Shown: positions 9,483-18,578 of the stretch, piece after piece
How positions within the stretch are numbered: the stretch's first letter is position 1
Layout of the letters: every line of letters starts with the position of its first letter
NCBI RefSeq assembly: GCF_008035925.1
Contig: NZ_CP036264.1
Coordinates: 209,774 to 273,773 of the forward strand
Origin: Stieleria maiorica
GTDB taxonomy: Bacteria > Planctomycetota > Planctomycetia > Pirellulales > Pirellulaceae
DNA length: 64,000 bases
Reading direction: 5' to 3'
The notes under the pieces: model-generated
Database searches by the model: none
What the model was told of the DNA's origin: nothing
Seen by the model: only the letters and a program-made list of their open reading frames with translations
Position numbers and translations under genes: made by a program

Positions 9483-11528
9483 TCACTTCGTCGTCCGGGC
9501 CCTCGGTCCGAGCCGTCCGAACATGCGATCCAGTTCATCGCGGCTGAAAAACAGCGCGGTCGGGCGGCCGTGGGGGCAGTGATGGGTGTCGTTGAACAGG
9601 TCGCGTTGTTCCAGCAAGGCCTGGATCTCCTCCGGTCGCAACGGATCTCCGGCTTTGACAGCCGCTTTGCAGGCGATGGTCGACAGCAAATGGTTCAACA
9701 GCTCGATCGGTTCGGGTTTCTCGCCCCCGCCGAGCACCGATTCCATCAACGTCCGCAACATGTCCGCCGGCGGCGTGTTTTTCAGCATCGCCGGGTAGGA
9801 ACGAATGACCAGCGTGTCCCCGCCAAACTCTTCCACTTCCATCCCGATCTGGGCCAGGGTTTCCTGGTGGTCCAACACCGCGGTCCGTTCGGCCGGCGTC
9901 ATCGAAACGGGCTCGGGGACCAACAGCCCCTGCGATTCAAGCGTTTGTCCGCTCTCGAGCACCTTGGTCTTCACCCGCTCGTACAAAACACGTTCGTGCA
10001 AGGCGTGCTGGTCGATGACGACCATGCCTTTTTCGTCTTGCGTGACCAGGTAACGGTTGTGGACTTGAAACCCCAGGTGGCAGACGCTGGGGTGGTCGAT
10101 GCCCGCGTCTGCGGCATCGGCTGCATTCGGTTGTGGGGCGTCCCAAGGGGCGACGTCGTCAGCGCCCGACGATCGACCGGGCTGCAGCGGGTCGGCTGGA
10201 CCTGGATCGGCGTCTGGGCGGGGCGATGACGTGGGACCGCCGGGAAAGGGTTGAAAACTGGGCACCGCACCGAACGATGGGAGCGCACGGGTCGCGGTGC
10301 TGGGAGCAGATGCCGACGCACTCGACGCTTCTGCGCTGGGGCCGCCGGCGGCCGGTGAGACGAAGACATCCGAAGGGCTGTTGCCGGTCCGCGCCCACTC
10401 GATCACCGATTGACGATGCGCCTGCTCGGCTCGAACCGGCATCCCCAATTCGCTGGTGGGCCTGGGCGTCAGATCCGCGTCGTCGGCCGCCGGTGCGGGC
10501 CCAACCCGCTGGGTCATGTCGGTGGTCAAAAAATGATGCCGCAGCGTCTGCAGCAATCGGCTGTACACTCGTCCGCCGTCGGTGAAACGGACTTCCAGCT
10601 TGGTGGGGTGGACATTGACGTCGATCAATTCCGGCGGCATCGACATCCGCAAAAAACTGACCGGGTGTCGGCCGACCATCAACAATCCCCGGTAAGCTTC
10701 CCCGAGGGCGTGCTGGAGCGATCGGTCGCGAATGTGCCGGCCGTTAAGAAACAGATACTGCATCCGCGAATTTCCACGGCTGACCGACGGGTCACAGACG
10801 TAGCCCTGGACGTGGATTTGTGAATCGTCGCTGTTGATCGGGATCAACGAATCGGCGATTTCACCACCGAAGAACGCCGCGATCCGATCACTCCAACGCT
10901 CGGTGACCGGCAGGTCATAAAGTGGCTTGTCGTTGTTGTTGAGCACAAAGTGGACTTGCGAATTGGCCAGTGCGATCCGCGTGAACGCTTCAACGATGTG
11001 CCCTTTTTCAGTCTGCGCGGTCTTCAAAAACCGGTGGCGTACCGGGGTGTTGAAGAACAGGTTGCGGACTTCCATCACCGTTCCGACCGGACAGCCACAG
11101 GGTTGGGGCGGGTCGATCACTCCGCCGCGGACCTGGATTTCATTCCCCGCCGTCTCGCCTTCGGTGCGGCTGCGGATCGTCAGCTGGGACACGCTGCCGA
11201 TCGACGCCAGTGCTTCACCGCGGAATCCCAACGTGCGGACGTGAAACAGGGCCTCGTCGGTCGGCAGCTTGCTGGTCGCGTGGCTGGCCAGCGCCAACGG
11301 CAGCTGGTCAGCCGTCATCCCGCAGCCGTTGTCGCTGATGCGGATCATTTCGGTCCCACCGCCGGTGATCGACACCTCGATCCGAGTCGCTCCGGCATCG
11401 ACGCTGTTTTCCAACAGTTCCTTGACCACCGAGGCGGGCCGTTCGATCACCTCGCCGGCGGCGATTTGGTTGATCAAATTGGGGGGCAGTTGGCGAATCG
11501 TCGGTAAGGTTTTCACGCTGGCATCCAT
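9483..11528 (-). CDS. mutL: DNA mismatch repair protein MutL (endonuclease type)
   Basis: A 681-aa protein with the GHKL ATPase motifs ENSVDAG, DNGCGM, ATSKL and GFRGEALASI in the first 110 residues, then the transducer domain. A Pro/Ala/Ser-rich linker (about residues 350-470) leads to the dimerisation domain. That domain carries DQHALHERVLYE, which fits the metal-binding endonuclease motif DQHAxxExxxxE, and a CPHGRP site, as expected in organisms without MutH. MutL links MutS mismatch recognition to strand incision. The start is ATG (MDASVKTLPTIRQLPPN); a TTG 36 nt upstream is in frame but less likely. mutS is not in this window. It probably heads the kinase-asnB unit. Confidence 0.97.
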   Translation of the reverse strand: MDASVKTLPTIRQLPPNLINQIAAGEVIERPASVVKELLENSVDAGATRIEVSITGGGTEMIRISDNGCGMTADQLPLALASHATSKLPTDEALFHVRTLGFRGEALASIGSVSQLTIRSRTEGETAGNEIQVRGGVIDPPQPCGCPVGTVMEVRNLFFNTPVRHRFLKTAQTEKGHIVEAFTRIALANSQVHFVLNNNDKPLYDLPVTERWSDRIAAFFGGEIADSLIPINSDDSQIHVQGYVCDPSVSRGNSRMQYLFLNGRHIRDRSLQHALGEAYRGLLMVGRHPVSFLRMSMPPELIDVNVHPTKLEVRFTDGGRVYSRLLQTLRHHFLTTDMTQRVGPAPAADDADLTPRPTSELGMPVRAEQAHRQSVIEWARTGNSPSDVFVSPAAGGPSAEASSASASAPSTATRALPSFGAVPSFQPFPGGPTSSPRPDADPGPADPLQPGRSSGADDVAPWDAPQPNAADAADAGIDHPSVCHLGFQVHNRYLVTQDEKGMVVIDQHALHERVLYERVKTKVLESGQTLESQGLLVPEPVSMTPAERTAVLDHQETLAQIGMEVEEFGGDTLVIRSYPAMLKNTPPADMLRTLMESVLGGGEKPEPIELLNHLLSTIACKAAVKAGDPLRPEEIQALLEQRDLFNDTHHCPHGRPTALFFSRDELDRMFGRLGPRARTTK

Positions 11529-11696
11529 ACCACGCAATTTACCGCTGTCCGCTCGATCAACCAACCGGCGAACCGGACGTCGACAAAAAGAATGGTCTGG
11601 TCGACTGCTAGCATCTCGAGGATCAAACCGTCATCGATGGGCTGTCAACCGGCTGCGGCGTGAAACAGGGTGGGGAAAAGGAAGGTAGAATAATAC

Positions 11697-11774
11697 GGGG
11701 CAGAATCATGGCGGGGACAGCGTCTTGCAGCGCCCCAGTGCCCCGATCGTTGTGCCCCGATCGTTGTGCCCCCT
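11697..11774. repeat. Short intergenic repeats of the GGGGCAxAAyGAT family
   Basis: The stretch upstream of mutL holds GGGGCAGAATCAT and then, on the opposite strand, at least two near-tandem 14-mers (CCCCGATCGTTGTG). Variants of the same 13-14 nt unit recur at 30.3-30.44 kb and 40.28 kb, always between genes. No open frame or promoter is evident here. The unit looks like a dispersed genome repeat. Confidence 0.6.
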
Positions 11775-11793
11775 CCCTCCACTCAGCCACTCA

Positions 11794-12522
11794 TCATTTC
11801 AAGCTGAACGTCAATTGAACGCCGGCCGAAAGCGATTGTTCGCCGGTTTGAATCGGCACCGCCGAACGGGCTTCGGCCATCGCCATCATCCGCACCGGCT
11901 GGGGCTGGCCGCCGCCGGAATGGTCTCGGATCTCGACGATCCGGCCGAGCGTGACGCCCGCCTCTTTGGCCATCAGGGCGGCTTTTCGCTGGGCATCGCG
12001 GATGGCTTTGTTGCGGGCTTCGTCCATCAACGTTTCCGTCTTGGAAATCGAAAAACTGATTCCATTGATTTGGTTCGCGCCGGCCGAGACGACTTGGTCG
12101 AGCACTTCGCCGAGTCGTTCGATTTGTCGCACGCGGACGTGGACCTGGTTGGACACTCGGTAACCATCAATCTTGGGCGGCTCGCCATCGGGATTTCGCG
12201 AACGCTGGTAGCGGGGCGAGACGCTGAAGCTGCTCGTTTGGATGTCTTTTTCGCTGATGCCCTGCGCTTTGATGAAATCTAGCAATCGAGTCATCTGAAA
12301 GTTGTTGGCTTGCACAGCCGCTTTCGCACTGTCCTCTTCGACCACAATGCCGATGTTGATTTCCGCCACATCGGGCACTCCAGACACTTCGCCGGTCCCG
12401 TTGACGATGATCACGCGGTTTCGGCCGCCGGATTCCGCCGCTGGTTCCTGGGCAACTGTCCATACGGGAAAGAGCATCAAGCCGGCAGTGAAAGTCGCGC
12501 AAGTGATTAAACGTGTGTTCAT
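11794..12522 (-). CDS. SIMPL (DUF541) domain periplasmic protein
   Basis: A 242-aa protein with a signal peptide (MNTRLITCATFTAGLMLFPVWTVAQ) followed by a single SIMPL/DUF541 domain. Conserved features visible are the opening VNGTGEVSGVPDVAEINIGI, the SVSPRY segment, VSNQVHVRVR and the late AxxxAxxLAxxAGVxLG-like stretch (AALMAKEAGVTLGRIVEI). The E. coli relative YggE is linked to oxidative-stress tolerance, and the domain is otherwise of unknown biochemistry. It is exported to the periplasm. The gene stands alone, divergent from the EF-hand gene across a 322-nt gap. Confidence 0.9.
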   Translation of the reverse strand: MNTRLITCATFTAGLMLFPVWTVAQEPAAESGGRNRVIIVNGTGEVSGVPDVAEINIGIVVEEDSAKAAVQANNFQMTRLLDFIKAQGISEKDIQTSSFSVSPRYQRSRNPDGEPPKIDGYRVSNQVHVRVRQIERLGEVLDQVVSAGANQINGISFSISKTETLMDEARNKAIRDAQRKAALMAKEAGVTLGRIVEIRDHSGGGQPQPVRMMAMAEARSAVPIQTGEQSLSAGVQLTFSLK

Positions 12523-12844
12523 GGTTTATTCTCCAAGTCGTCTCCAGTGTCTATCGATTCACCGGTGGTGTGGTCGGTCGCAATCGGTTGATGGGAAGTC
12601 ACACTATCGGACCGGCGTACCAACGTCAAACGGTGCGAGATGGCTCTATTGAGGCCGCATCTCGACCGGTCTCTGGGAAGCGGTTTGATCGCCCCGGCAG
12701 GCTATAATCGCATCCTCAAAACGGGGCGCGGCATTGTCGCAACATTCGTCAGAGCGAGCGTGGGAGCGCGCGTCTGGCGATGGCAGCGACAAAGACATGT
12801 GGTCTGGTCCTCCCGTCATTTCGTTCAATCGTGAGGCTTACGAC
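12523..12844. other. Divergent intergenic region, SIMPL gene / EF-hand gene
   Basis: 322 nt between divergent starts, so it should hold both promoters. An in-frame TTG at 12734 could extend the EF-hand gene, but the extension has no signal-peptide character and I favour the ATG at 12845. I see no repeat, hairpin or RNA motif here. Confidence 0.4.
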
Positions 12845-14044
12845 ATGCACACGTTTCAGTTTTTCCTCGGTTGCCGCAACAACTGCTTCGGTTGCCGCAA
12901 TAACGGGTGGTTCGCTCACATCAAAGTGCTCGTCTTTTGTGCCGCCGGATTCCTCGTCACGCCGGCGCTTCCTGGACAAGACGACAGCTCGCAATCCGAG
13001 TCCGTTGATCCGCTCAGCATCAAGCTGCTGGAAATGGATTTGGCTGCGACGGCCAAGTTGTTCGCTCGACATGACTTGGATGACGATGGCACACTCAGTA
13101 AGACCGAATGCGAGCGACTCAGCTGGACCGGCGAAACGATCCGCCCGTACGATCTCAACCGCAGCGGTGACCTGCAGCAGGTCGAAGTCACCGTCAAGCT
13201 CGCCGTCGAACGTGAGCAAGCGGGGATCGTTCAGATGGATGCGATTTTGGCAGACCGGTACACCAAACGTTACGACAGCAACCGAGACGGCAAGCTGCAA
13301 CTTCGCGAACTGGAGGACAACACGTTTTCCGACCAGATCGACAGCTACGATCGCAATTCCGACGACGAGTTGTCGCCCGATGAATTGATTCGCGGACTGG
13401 CGTTTGAACGCAAGTTCCGCGACGAGCTGGGCATCAAAGGCTGTGATCAAGGCGGGGCGATGGGGTTGATCAATCAAGGCGATGCCGATGGCGATCGACA
13501 GTTGGCCGGTGACGAACTCGACGCGGTGAACTTGGATTCGGCAACGATGAAATTTGATCGCAACAACGACGAATCATTGTCGGTGTCGGAGCTTGCCGAA
13601 TACTTGGCCGATCGTCGTATGCAAATGGGATTGACGCCGTCGGACCAGTTGCTCGCCCGCAACGTGATCCGACGAAGCGATCCGGACGGAGACGGATTGG
13701 TACCTGCGAACCTGTTACGCCAATCCGACAGCGATCTCGACCTCGGCAGTCCCGACGAAAACGGCGACGGAAGTTTATCGCTGTTGGAAATGGAAACCTA
13801 CTTGGCCAAACAACGAAAGCGTCTCGGGTTTGATGACGAAGCCGCCAAGCGAGCGTCGATCCTGATCGCAAGAAACGATTCCGACGGCGACCGAAAACTG
13901 TCCAAGGCAGAGCTGGTCGCCAGCGGAGCCAACCGCGACAGTCCGCTGTCGCCGGAGAAGTTTACCCTGATCGACCAAGACTCCGACGCAGCAATCGACA
14001 TGAAAGAACTCGCTCGATTCATCCAGAAGACCAGACGGGAATGA
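12845..14044 (+). CDS. Exported protein with about ten EF-hand-like calcium loops
   Basis: A 399-aa protein starting at an ATG preceded by GTGAGG about 9 nt upstream. The N-terminus (residues 1-45) holds an odd CRNNCFGCRNNGW duplication and then a hydrophobic segment (HIKVLVFCAAGFLVTPALPG) that should act as a signal peptide. The rest is a chain of EF-hand-like loops: DLDDDGTLSKTE, DLNRSGDLQQVE, DSNRDGKLQLRE, DRNSDDELSPDE, DADGDRQLAGDE, DRNNDESLSVSE, DENGDGSLSLLE, DSDGDRKLSKAE and more degenerate ones. It should bind calcium outside the cytoplasm. No enzymatic domain is visible and its partner is unknown. Several loops lack one ligand. Confidence 0.85.
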   Translation: MHTFQFFLGCRNNCFGCRNNGWFAHIKVLVFCAAGFLVTPALPGQDDSSQSESVDPLSIKLLEMDLAATAKLFARHDLDDDGTLSKTECERLSWTGETIRPYDLNRSGDLQQVEVTVKLAVEREQAGIVQMDAILADRYTKRYDSNRDGKLQLRELEDNTFSDQIDSYDRNSDDELSPDELIRGLAFERKFRDELGIKGCDQGGAMGLINQGDADGDRQLAGDELDAVNLDSATMKFDRNNDESLSVSELAEYLADRRMQMGLTPSDQLLARNVIRRSDPDGDGLVPANLLRQSDSDLDLGSPDENGDGSLSLLEMETYLAKQRKRLGFDDEAAKRASILIARNDSDGDRKLSKAELVASGANRDSPLSPEKFTLIDQDSDAAIDMKELARFIQKTRRE

Positions 14045-14241
14045 AAACGCACTCTTGTGGCGGTGCGCGATGTGTTGCGCCTCGGACGAGTTTGGGTCAA
14101 AGAATTGGTTGGTCAAAAAATGAAGCGCCTCGCAGATCGTACCGGCGTGTCCCCGGCGTATGTTTGTCGACTAAGATTCAATTCGCACGAGCGGGAGGCA
14201 CACGAGTGCTGATGACCAAACCGACGTTGGTCGGATTGATT

Positions 14242-14433
14242 TCACTTGTCCGGGTCGATACCCGCTGAACGCAGGCCTGACCGATACATCGCCCGTACGC
14301 CAAGCATTGGTCCCAAGCAAAGAAGACTTGCGGTCAGAAACACCGGAGATCCAATCGCATGATCCATCGCAAAGACGAGTGCGGTGATCGTTGACAGTAA
14401 GAGCAAAGTGCGGATGGAGAAACGTCCATTCAT
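14242..14433 (-). CDS. Small two-helix membrane protein
   Basis: A 63-aa protein beginning MNGRFSIRTLLLLSTITALVF. The (R)FSxRTLL opening is common in small planctomycete membrane proteins. Two hydrophobic segments (about residues 8-22 and 28-48) are followed by a charged tail (YRSGLRSAGIDPDK). Its stop lies 197 nt after the EF-hand gene, with which it converges, and its start is just upstream of the DUF1552 gene end on the same strand. No Shine-Dalgarno sequence is obvious. Function unknown. Confidence 0.6.
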   Translation of the reverse strand: MNGRFSIRTLLLLSTITALVFAMDHAIGSPVFLTASLLCLGPMLGVRAMYRSGLRSAGIDPDK

Positions 14434-14460
14434 TTTGCCACAGAGGGACAGGTTGTCGCC

Positions 14461-15819
14461 CTAAGTTAGGATCTGGTCAACCACGGCTTCGCTGTCGACG
14501 AAGCTCTCCGTTTCGATGCCGACACGTTGCAATAGCGTCAGCAGCAAATCATTGAACGGGCGCTCCTGTTCGAATCGATGGAAGGCGCCATGTTTTAGAC
14601 CCAGGTTCTTTCCGCCGGCGAGAATCAGTGGGTAGTTTCTGCCGACATGCGTCTTGCTGGTGCCGCATCCGTAAAGGACGATCGTGTTGTCCAGCAAACT
14701 TCCTTCAGCGAGCGGGTCTGGTGTTTGAGCCATCTTCGTCAGAAACTCCGAGAGCCGTTCGGCGAGATACTGGTCGAACTTTGCCCACCGCTCCCAGCCG
14801 CCTTCATCTCGAGCGGCGCTATGACTGAGTTGATGATGATGCAGCGAAAGACCGGCTGCGTAGGGAAGTTGGTTGCCTCGCCCGCCGGCGTTTTCCATCG
14901 CCGTTTGATAGGTCACGACTCGTGTGGAATCAGTAAGCAGTGCCATGTGGATCAGGTCGAACATGGTGCGCATGTAGTTCGTTCCCAATTCGCGCGTCGG
15001 CTCGGCATTGAAATCAAACAGCCCGGGGTCAACTTCGGGTTTCGGGATGTTTAACCAATCGTTTGCGCGTTCGAGTTGCCTTTCCAACGTTCGGGTTGCG
15101 GTCAAGTACAAATCAAGATGGCTCCGGTCTGCTGCGGCGAGCGTGCGATCCAATCGCGACACTCTTGAACTCACCTGATCCAAAATGCTGCGATCCCGAG
15201 CGATCGCCCGCGATCGCGCTTTCACCCCGCGTGGATCAACGACGAACAAACGGTCAAAAATCTGTCGCGGATCCGACATGGCTGGAATCAGGGCGCCATC
15301 TCGGTTGACCGATAGCGTCGCAGGACGGCCCAAACTGCCCGTCCCCCCGGACGTGGACAAGGCAAGAGACGAGAAACGCGTCTTCCCGTCAATCTCTGCG
15401 GCGAATACCTGGTCGTAGCTGATCGAATTCCTGTAACCCTTCGACTGATCTTCGCCTGTCAAGAACTGCGCGCTACAGGAATGGGTGATGTTGGAACGCA
15501 GATGCGGGTGAGAAAAACCGGACAGGATCGAAATGTCGCGACGATGATCGGCGAGCGGCTGGAGCGTTTGCGTCATCACATAATCAGGACCGGGATTGTG
15601 CGGGAACCAATGCCAATCTTGAAAACTGCGATGCCCGGCCGGCGGCAGCGAAACGCCATTGGGGAAAAAAATCGTGACCAGTCGGGCGGGTGGTTTTTCC
15701 GTCGTCGCGGCGCGGGCGACCCCGGACGCCGCCATCATGGACGCGAGCGGCGGCAAAGCCATGCCGGCCAATCCGAACTGCAACGCTTTGCGGCGTGGGT
15801 GACGAGATGAGTGGCTCAT
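14461..15819 (-). CDS. DUF1552 domain exported protein (copy A)
   Basis: A 452-aa protein starting MSHSSRHPRRKALQFGLAGMALPP. The RRKALQFG motif followed by a hydrophobic stretch resembles a Tat signal. The ATG has GAAGG upstream, which favours it over a longer frame. The DUF1552 family body is recognisable (IFFPNGVSLPPAGH..., DHRRDISILSGFSHPH, DSTRVVTYQTAMENAGG, LSLHHHQLSHS, DNTIVLYGCGTSKTHVGRNYPLILAGG). It follows the truncated DUF1592 gene with a 4-nt gap, the usual DUF1592-DUF1552 operon order of Planctomycetes. The family is predicted to be secreted and its activity is not known to me. Confidence 0.92.
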   Translation of the reverse strand: MSHSSRHPRRKALQFGLAGMALPPLASMMAASGVARAATTEKPPARLVTIFFPNGVSLPPAGHRSFQDWHWFPHNPGPDYVMTQTLQPLADHRRDISILSGFSHPHLRSNITHSCSAQFLTGEDQSKGYRNSISYDQVFAAEIDGKTRFSSLALSTSGGTGSLGRPATLSVNRDGALIPAMSDPRQIFDRLFVVDPRGVKARSRAIARDRSILDQVSSRVSRLDRTLAAADRSHLDLYLTATRTLERQLERANDWLNIPKPEVDPGLFDFNAEPTRELGTNYMRTMFDLIHMALLTDSTRVVTYQTAMENAGGRGNQLPYAAGLSLHHHQLSHSAARDEGGWERWAKFDQYLAERLSEFLTKMAQTPDPLAEGSLLDNTIVLYGCGTSKTHVGRNYPLILAGGKNLGLKHGAFHRFEQERPFNDLLLTLLQRVGIETESFVDSEAVVDQILT

Positions 15820-15823
15820 GCCT

Positions 15824-18244
15824 TCATTCCAATCGGTGTTGCTGTGAGGGAGCGTTTTTCGTGTGCAACGTGTCGGTGGTGTTCCGGCCTGTGCCAGCGG
15901 TCGATGCCTGGAAGACTTCACTTTGCACGATGGCTAAAACGAGTGCCGATAGCTTGTAGCCGGAAGTCCGGAAATGGCGATGAATCGCCTGCAGTTCCGC
16001 TTCGTCGCCGAGATCAGGTGCGCGCGCGAGGGCATCCGTCATCATGTGCCAGGTCAACGCGCGTGTGCACTGTTCTTCGCGTTCGTCGACCAAATAAGCA
16101 ACCAAGTCGCTCGAATCACCAATCTCTTCGCCGGTGGGCAGGACGGTGCTGCTATCGACGGGCGAAAACGATTTGGCTGCGGTGTCCGGGCTGATCACCA
16201 ACGCTTCCTCACGCCAGGCACCGACGGCGTCGAAATGTTCGAGCGCCAACCCCCAGGGATCGATCTTGGCGTGGCACGCCGCGCACGCACTTTGTTCGCG
16301 ATGAAGCTCGATCTTTTGCTTGAGTGTCAGCGTCCCGAAGTCTGGCGAAGACGCCTCCAGTGACGGGACCGCTGGAGGCGGCGGAGGCGGTGGGTCATGC
16401 AGCAGGCGTTCGAGAATCCAGACACCACGGTAGATCGGATTCGATTCAGCCCCGTCCGCTGTCATCGTCAAGATTGCACCCTGGTGTAGCAAGCCCCCGC
16501 GTGTTCGGTAATCCGGCACCGCAACCGCTCGAAAGTTGCCGCCCGTCACGGGCGGCAATCCATAGTGTCGCGCCAGGCGTTGATTGACGTAAACCGTGTC
16601 GGATGAAATCAGTTCTCGCGCATCCCTGTCGCCGTGAAAGATCGCCTGGAAGGTCGCGACGGTCTCGGCAACCATGTCGTCTCCAAGAGCTTCGTCGTAC
16701 TGGGGATAGAACTCGGGATTGACCGCCACCAGATCGTACTTGTCCAGACGCAACCACTCGCGCGCAAATCTTTCGCTGAAACGGCGGGCGCGATGGTCAC
16801 GAAGCATGCGGGCAACTTCCGTCGCGAGTGTCGCGGGATCGCTGAGCTGGTTTCGAGACGCCAGTTCCAGCAGAGTGTCATCGGGAGGGCCGCTCCAAAG
16901 GAAGTAGGACAGCCTGGATGCAAGCTGGCGACGCTCTTCATCTGAAATGAATGGATGATCGTCCTCGGGAATCGGCGCAGCAACGTAGAGGAACGGATCC
17001 GAGACGAGGACGGTGCTGAAGGTTTCTTTGATCGCTTCTTCAAAGCTACCGCCTTCACTCCTGAATCGATCATACAGCGACATCATCGAGTCCACTTCTG
17101 CCGGCGAACTCGAACGGCGATAGGCACGCTCCATGAAAGCCTTCAGCGATTCCTCGGCAACGGTACGAGCGGCTGCACCGGCATTCAAGATGGCGCGTTG
17201 GGCATCGATTCGCCAGAGCCTTGCGCTGACGTCCAGGCCGAACGGAATGATGTCGATTTCGATGGCATCGAGGTAGAGCTCATTGACGCCGGCTTTCCGC
17301 ATCGTGGCCTTGCTGACGATTGAATCCGCCAGCGTCTTCCGGTAGCGTGCCATCAGCCCTTGCCGTTTAGGCGAAAAGTTGTAGCCCTCGGGAACCACGT
17401 CGTAAATCGCATCGGGATCATGCGACACATTGGACACCGAGAGCGTCAGCTTCGTCTCGTTCGCCTCATCGTCGTCCGTTTCAGTCGTCGCGCTGGGGAT
17501 GTGTCGAAACGGGATCCGGAACGTCAGCACCTGCGGCTTCTCGATGGGTGCGGTGACATCACAATCGCCGGCAATCGGTACGCCGAACTCCATGCCCGAC
17601 GTGTCGCCGATCCGGAATTGAAGCCGAGGTGCCGAACCGTCGTCCCCTAATTTTGCCGCGACGTGCACTCGGGCGATCAACTCGCCTGCCTTGTGAAGAT
17701 CGCGGCTCTTGAACTTTGCAAACTGTTGAAAGAATTTTTGCCGATCCGACCGATTCAATTCCTCGGAGTTCAGGTCAAGCGGTCCGTCCGGCAACGGGAA
17801 GAGCGTTCTATCGGAGAAGACGACTTGTCCGTTCTCCCTGGCCTTGCGCTTTTCCAACAACTCCTGTTTCGTGAAAGGCTCGGCAATCGAGTATCCGCCG
17901 GACACGCCGGGGCGATAAACGACGTCTTCAAATTCGATCAGATAATGCTCGCTCTCCGGGATAGGTGCTCCGAATATGACGTAGTCCTCGACGGCTTGTC
18001 GAGCAATGCGAAGGAAGTACTCCAGCTCAAGCGCGGACACGCCCAGCAAAGCCGCATCACGCGAATACCCATGCTCCGACAGAGGCGCCGCTGGCAGATT
18101 TTTCGAGAACGGAACCGCCGCCCCGAAAAGTTCTTGCAGCGTGTTCTGGTACTCAGTGACGGTTATCCGTTTCGACGCCGGAACATTGCAGTAGAGTGGT
18201 GTAGAGAGGTCACAGGGGGAAAAATGCCAGCTGTCGAACGGCAA
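15824..18244 (-). CDS. DUF1587/DUF1592/DUF1588/DUF1585 protein lacking its N-terminal cytochrome part (copy A, probably decayed)
   Basis: The 806-aa frame enters the DUF1587 domain almost at once (ITVTEYQNTLQELFG at residue 27), with no signal peptide and no first CxxCH. An in-frame TGA at 18251-18253 closes the frame just upstream and the only start is TTG. After DUF1587 come an insert of about 200 residues, DUF1595/DUF1592 ([19 protein letters not shown]), DUF1588 with a CAACH haem-like motif (SACAACHAKIDPWGLALEHFDAVG) and DUF1585. Paralogues, including the plus-strand copy at 18.6 kb, carry an exported N-terminal cytochrome domain. The break lies beside a patatin relic, so a rearrangement probably removed the 5' part. 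Without a signal peptide the product could not be exported normally. Confidence 0.8.
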   Translation of the reverse strand: MPFDSWHFSPCDLSTPLYCNVPASKRITVTEYQNTLQELFGAAVPFSKNLPAAPLSEHGYSRDAALLGVSALELEYFLRIARQAVEDYVIFGAPIPESEHYLIEFEDVVYRPGVSGGYSIAEPFTKQELLEKRKARENGQVVFSDRTLFPLPDGPLDLNSEELNRSDRQKFFQQFAKFKSRDLHKAGELIARVHVAAKLGDDGSAPRLQFRIGDTSGMEFGVPIAGDCDVTAPIEKPQVLTFRIPFRHIPSATTETDDDEANETKLTLSVSNVSHDPDAIYDVVPEGYNFSPKRQGLMARYRKTLADSIVSKATMRKAGVNELYLDAIEIDIIPFGLDVSARLWRIDAQRAILNAGAAARTVAEESLKAFMERAYRRSSSPAEVDSMMSLYDRFRSEGGSFEEAIKETFSTVLVSDPFLYVAAPIPEDDHPFISDEERRQLASRLSYFLWSGPPDDTLLELASRNQLSDPATLATEVARMLRDHRARRFSERFAREWLRLDKYDLVAVNPEFYPQYDEALGDDMVAETVATFQAIFHGDRDARELISSDTVYVNQRLARHYGLPPVTGGNFRAVAVPDYRTRGGLLHQGAILTMTADGAESNPIYRGVWILERLLHDPPPPPPPAVPSLEASSPDFGTLTLKQKIELHREQSACAACHAKIDPWGLALEHFDAVGAWREEALVISPDTAAKSFSPVDSSTVLPTGEEIGDSSDLVAYLVDEREEQCTRALTWHMMTDALARAPDLGDEAELQAIHRHFRTSGYKLSALVLAIVQSEVFQASTAGTGRNTTDTLHTKNAPSQQHRLE

Positions 18245-18303
18245 AACTGTTCAGAGAGTCGGTGGATTTTCGCCACAGGACGATCGCCACCTCATGCATC
18301 ACC

Positions 18304-18456
18304 TCACGCGGCTCTGAACAGCACCCGATTGCTGGGGACTGGCCGAAGGGCTTCGTTGCCGTAGGTGGACAGCGTTGCATCGGCGACGTCATCGCCGTGG
18401 TGGAACAGCACCGTCGCACGGACTCCTCCGCCAGAGAATGCCAGCGAGATCTTCAT
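18304..18456 (-). pseudogene. Internally deleted relic of a patatin-like phospholipase gene
   Basis: An in-frame 50-codon ORF. Its first 16 residues, MKISLAFSGGGVRATV, are identical to the start of the intact patatin gene at 27.7-28.8 kb. They are joined directly to a version of that gene's last 34 residues (VADATLSTYG...NRV-FRAA, 24 of 34 identical by eye). About 325 residues between are missing, including the serine nucleophile and the DGG motif. Similarity continues about 20 nt upstream of the ATG. This is the scar of an in-frame deletion in a second patatin copy, with no catalytic capacity. I include it as a relic, not as a functional gene. Confidence 0.85.
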
Positions 18457-18578
18457 AAAACAGTGCGGTGAGGGCGTGACCGGATCACTTGCTTTGAAAT
18501 CCTGCTCGGTTTCCCCCTGGTCAATCGCTGAGGGTGTATCATGGAGGTCCCTCCACGGCTCTCCCCCCCGCCAAAGCC

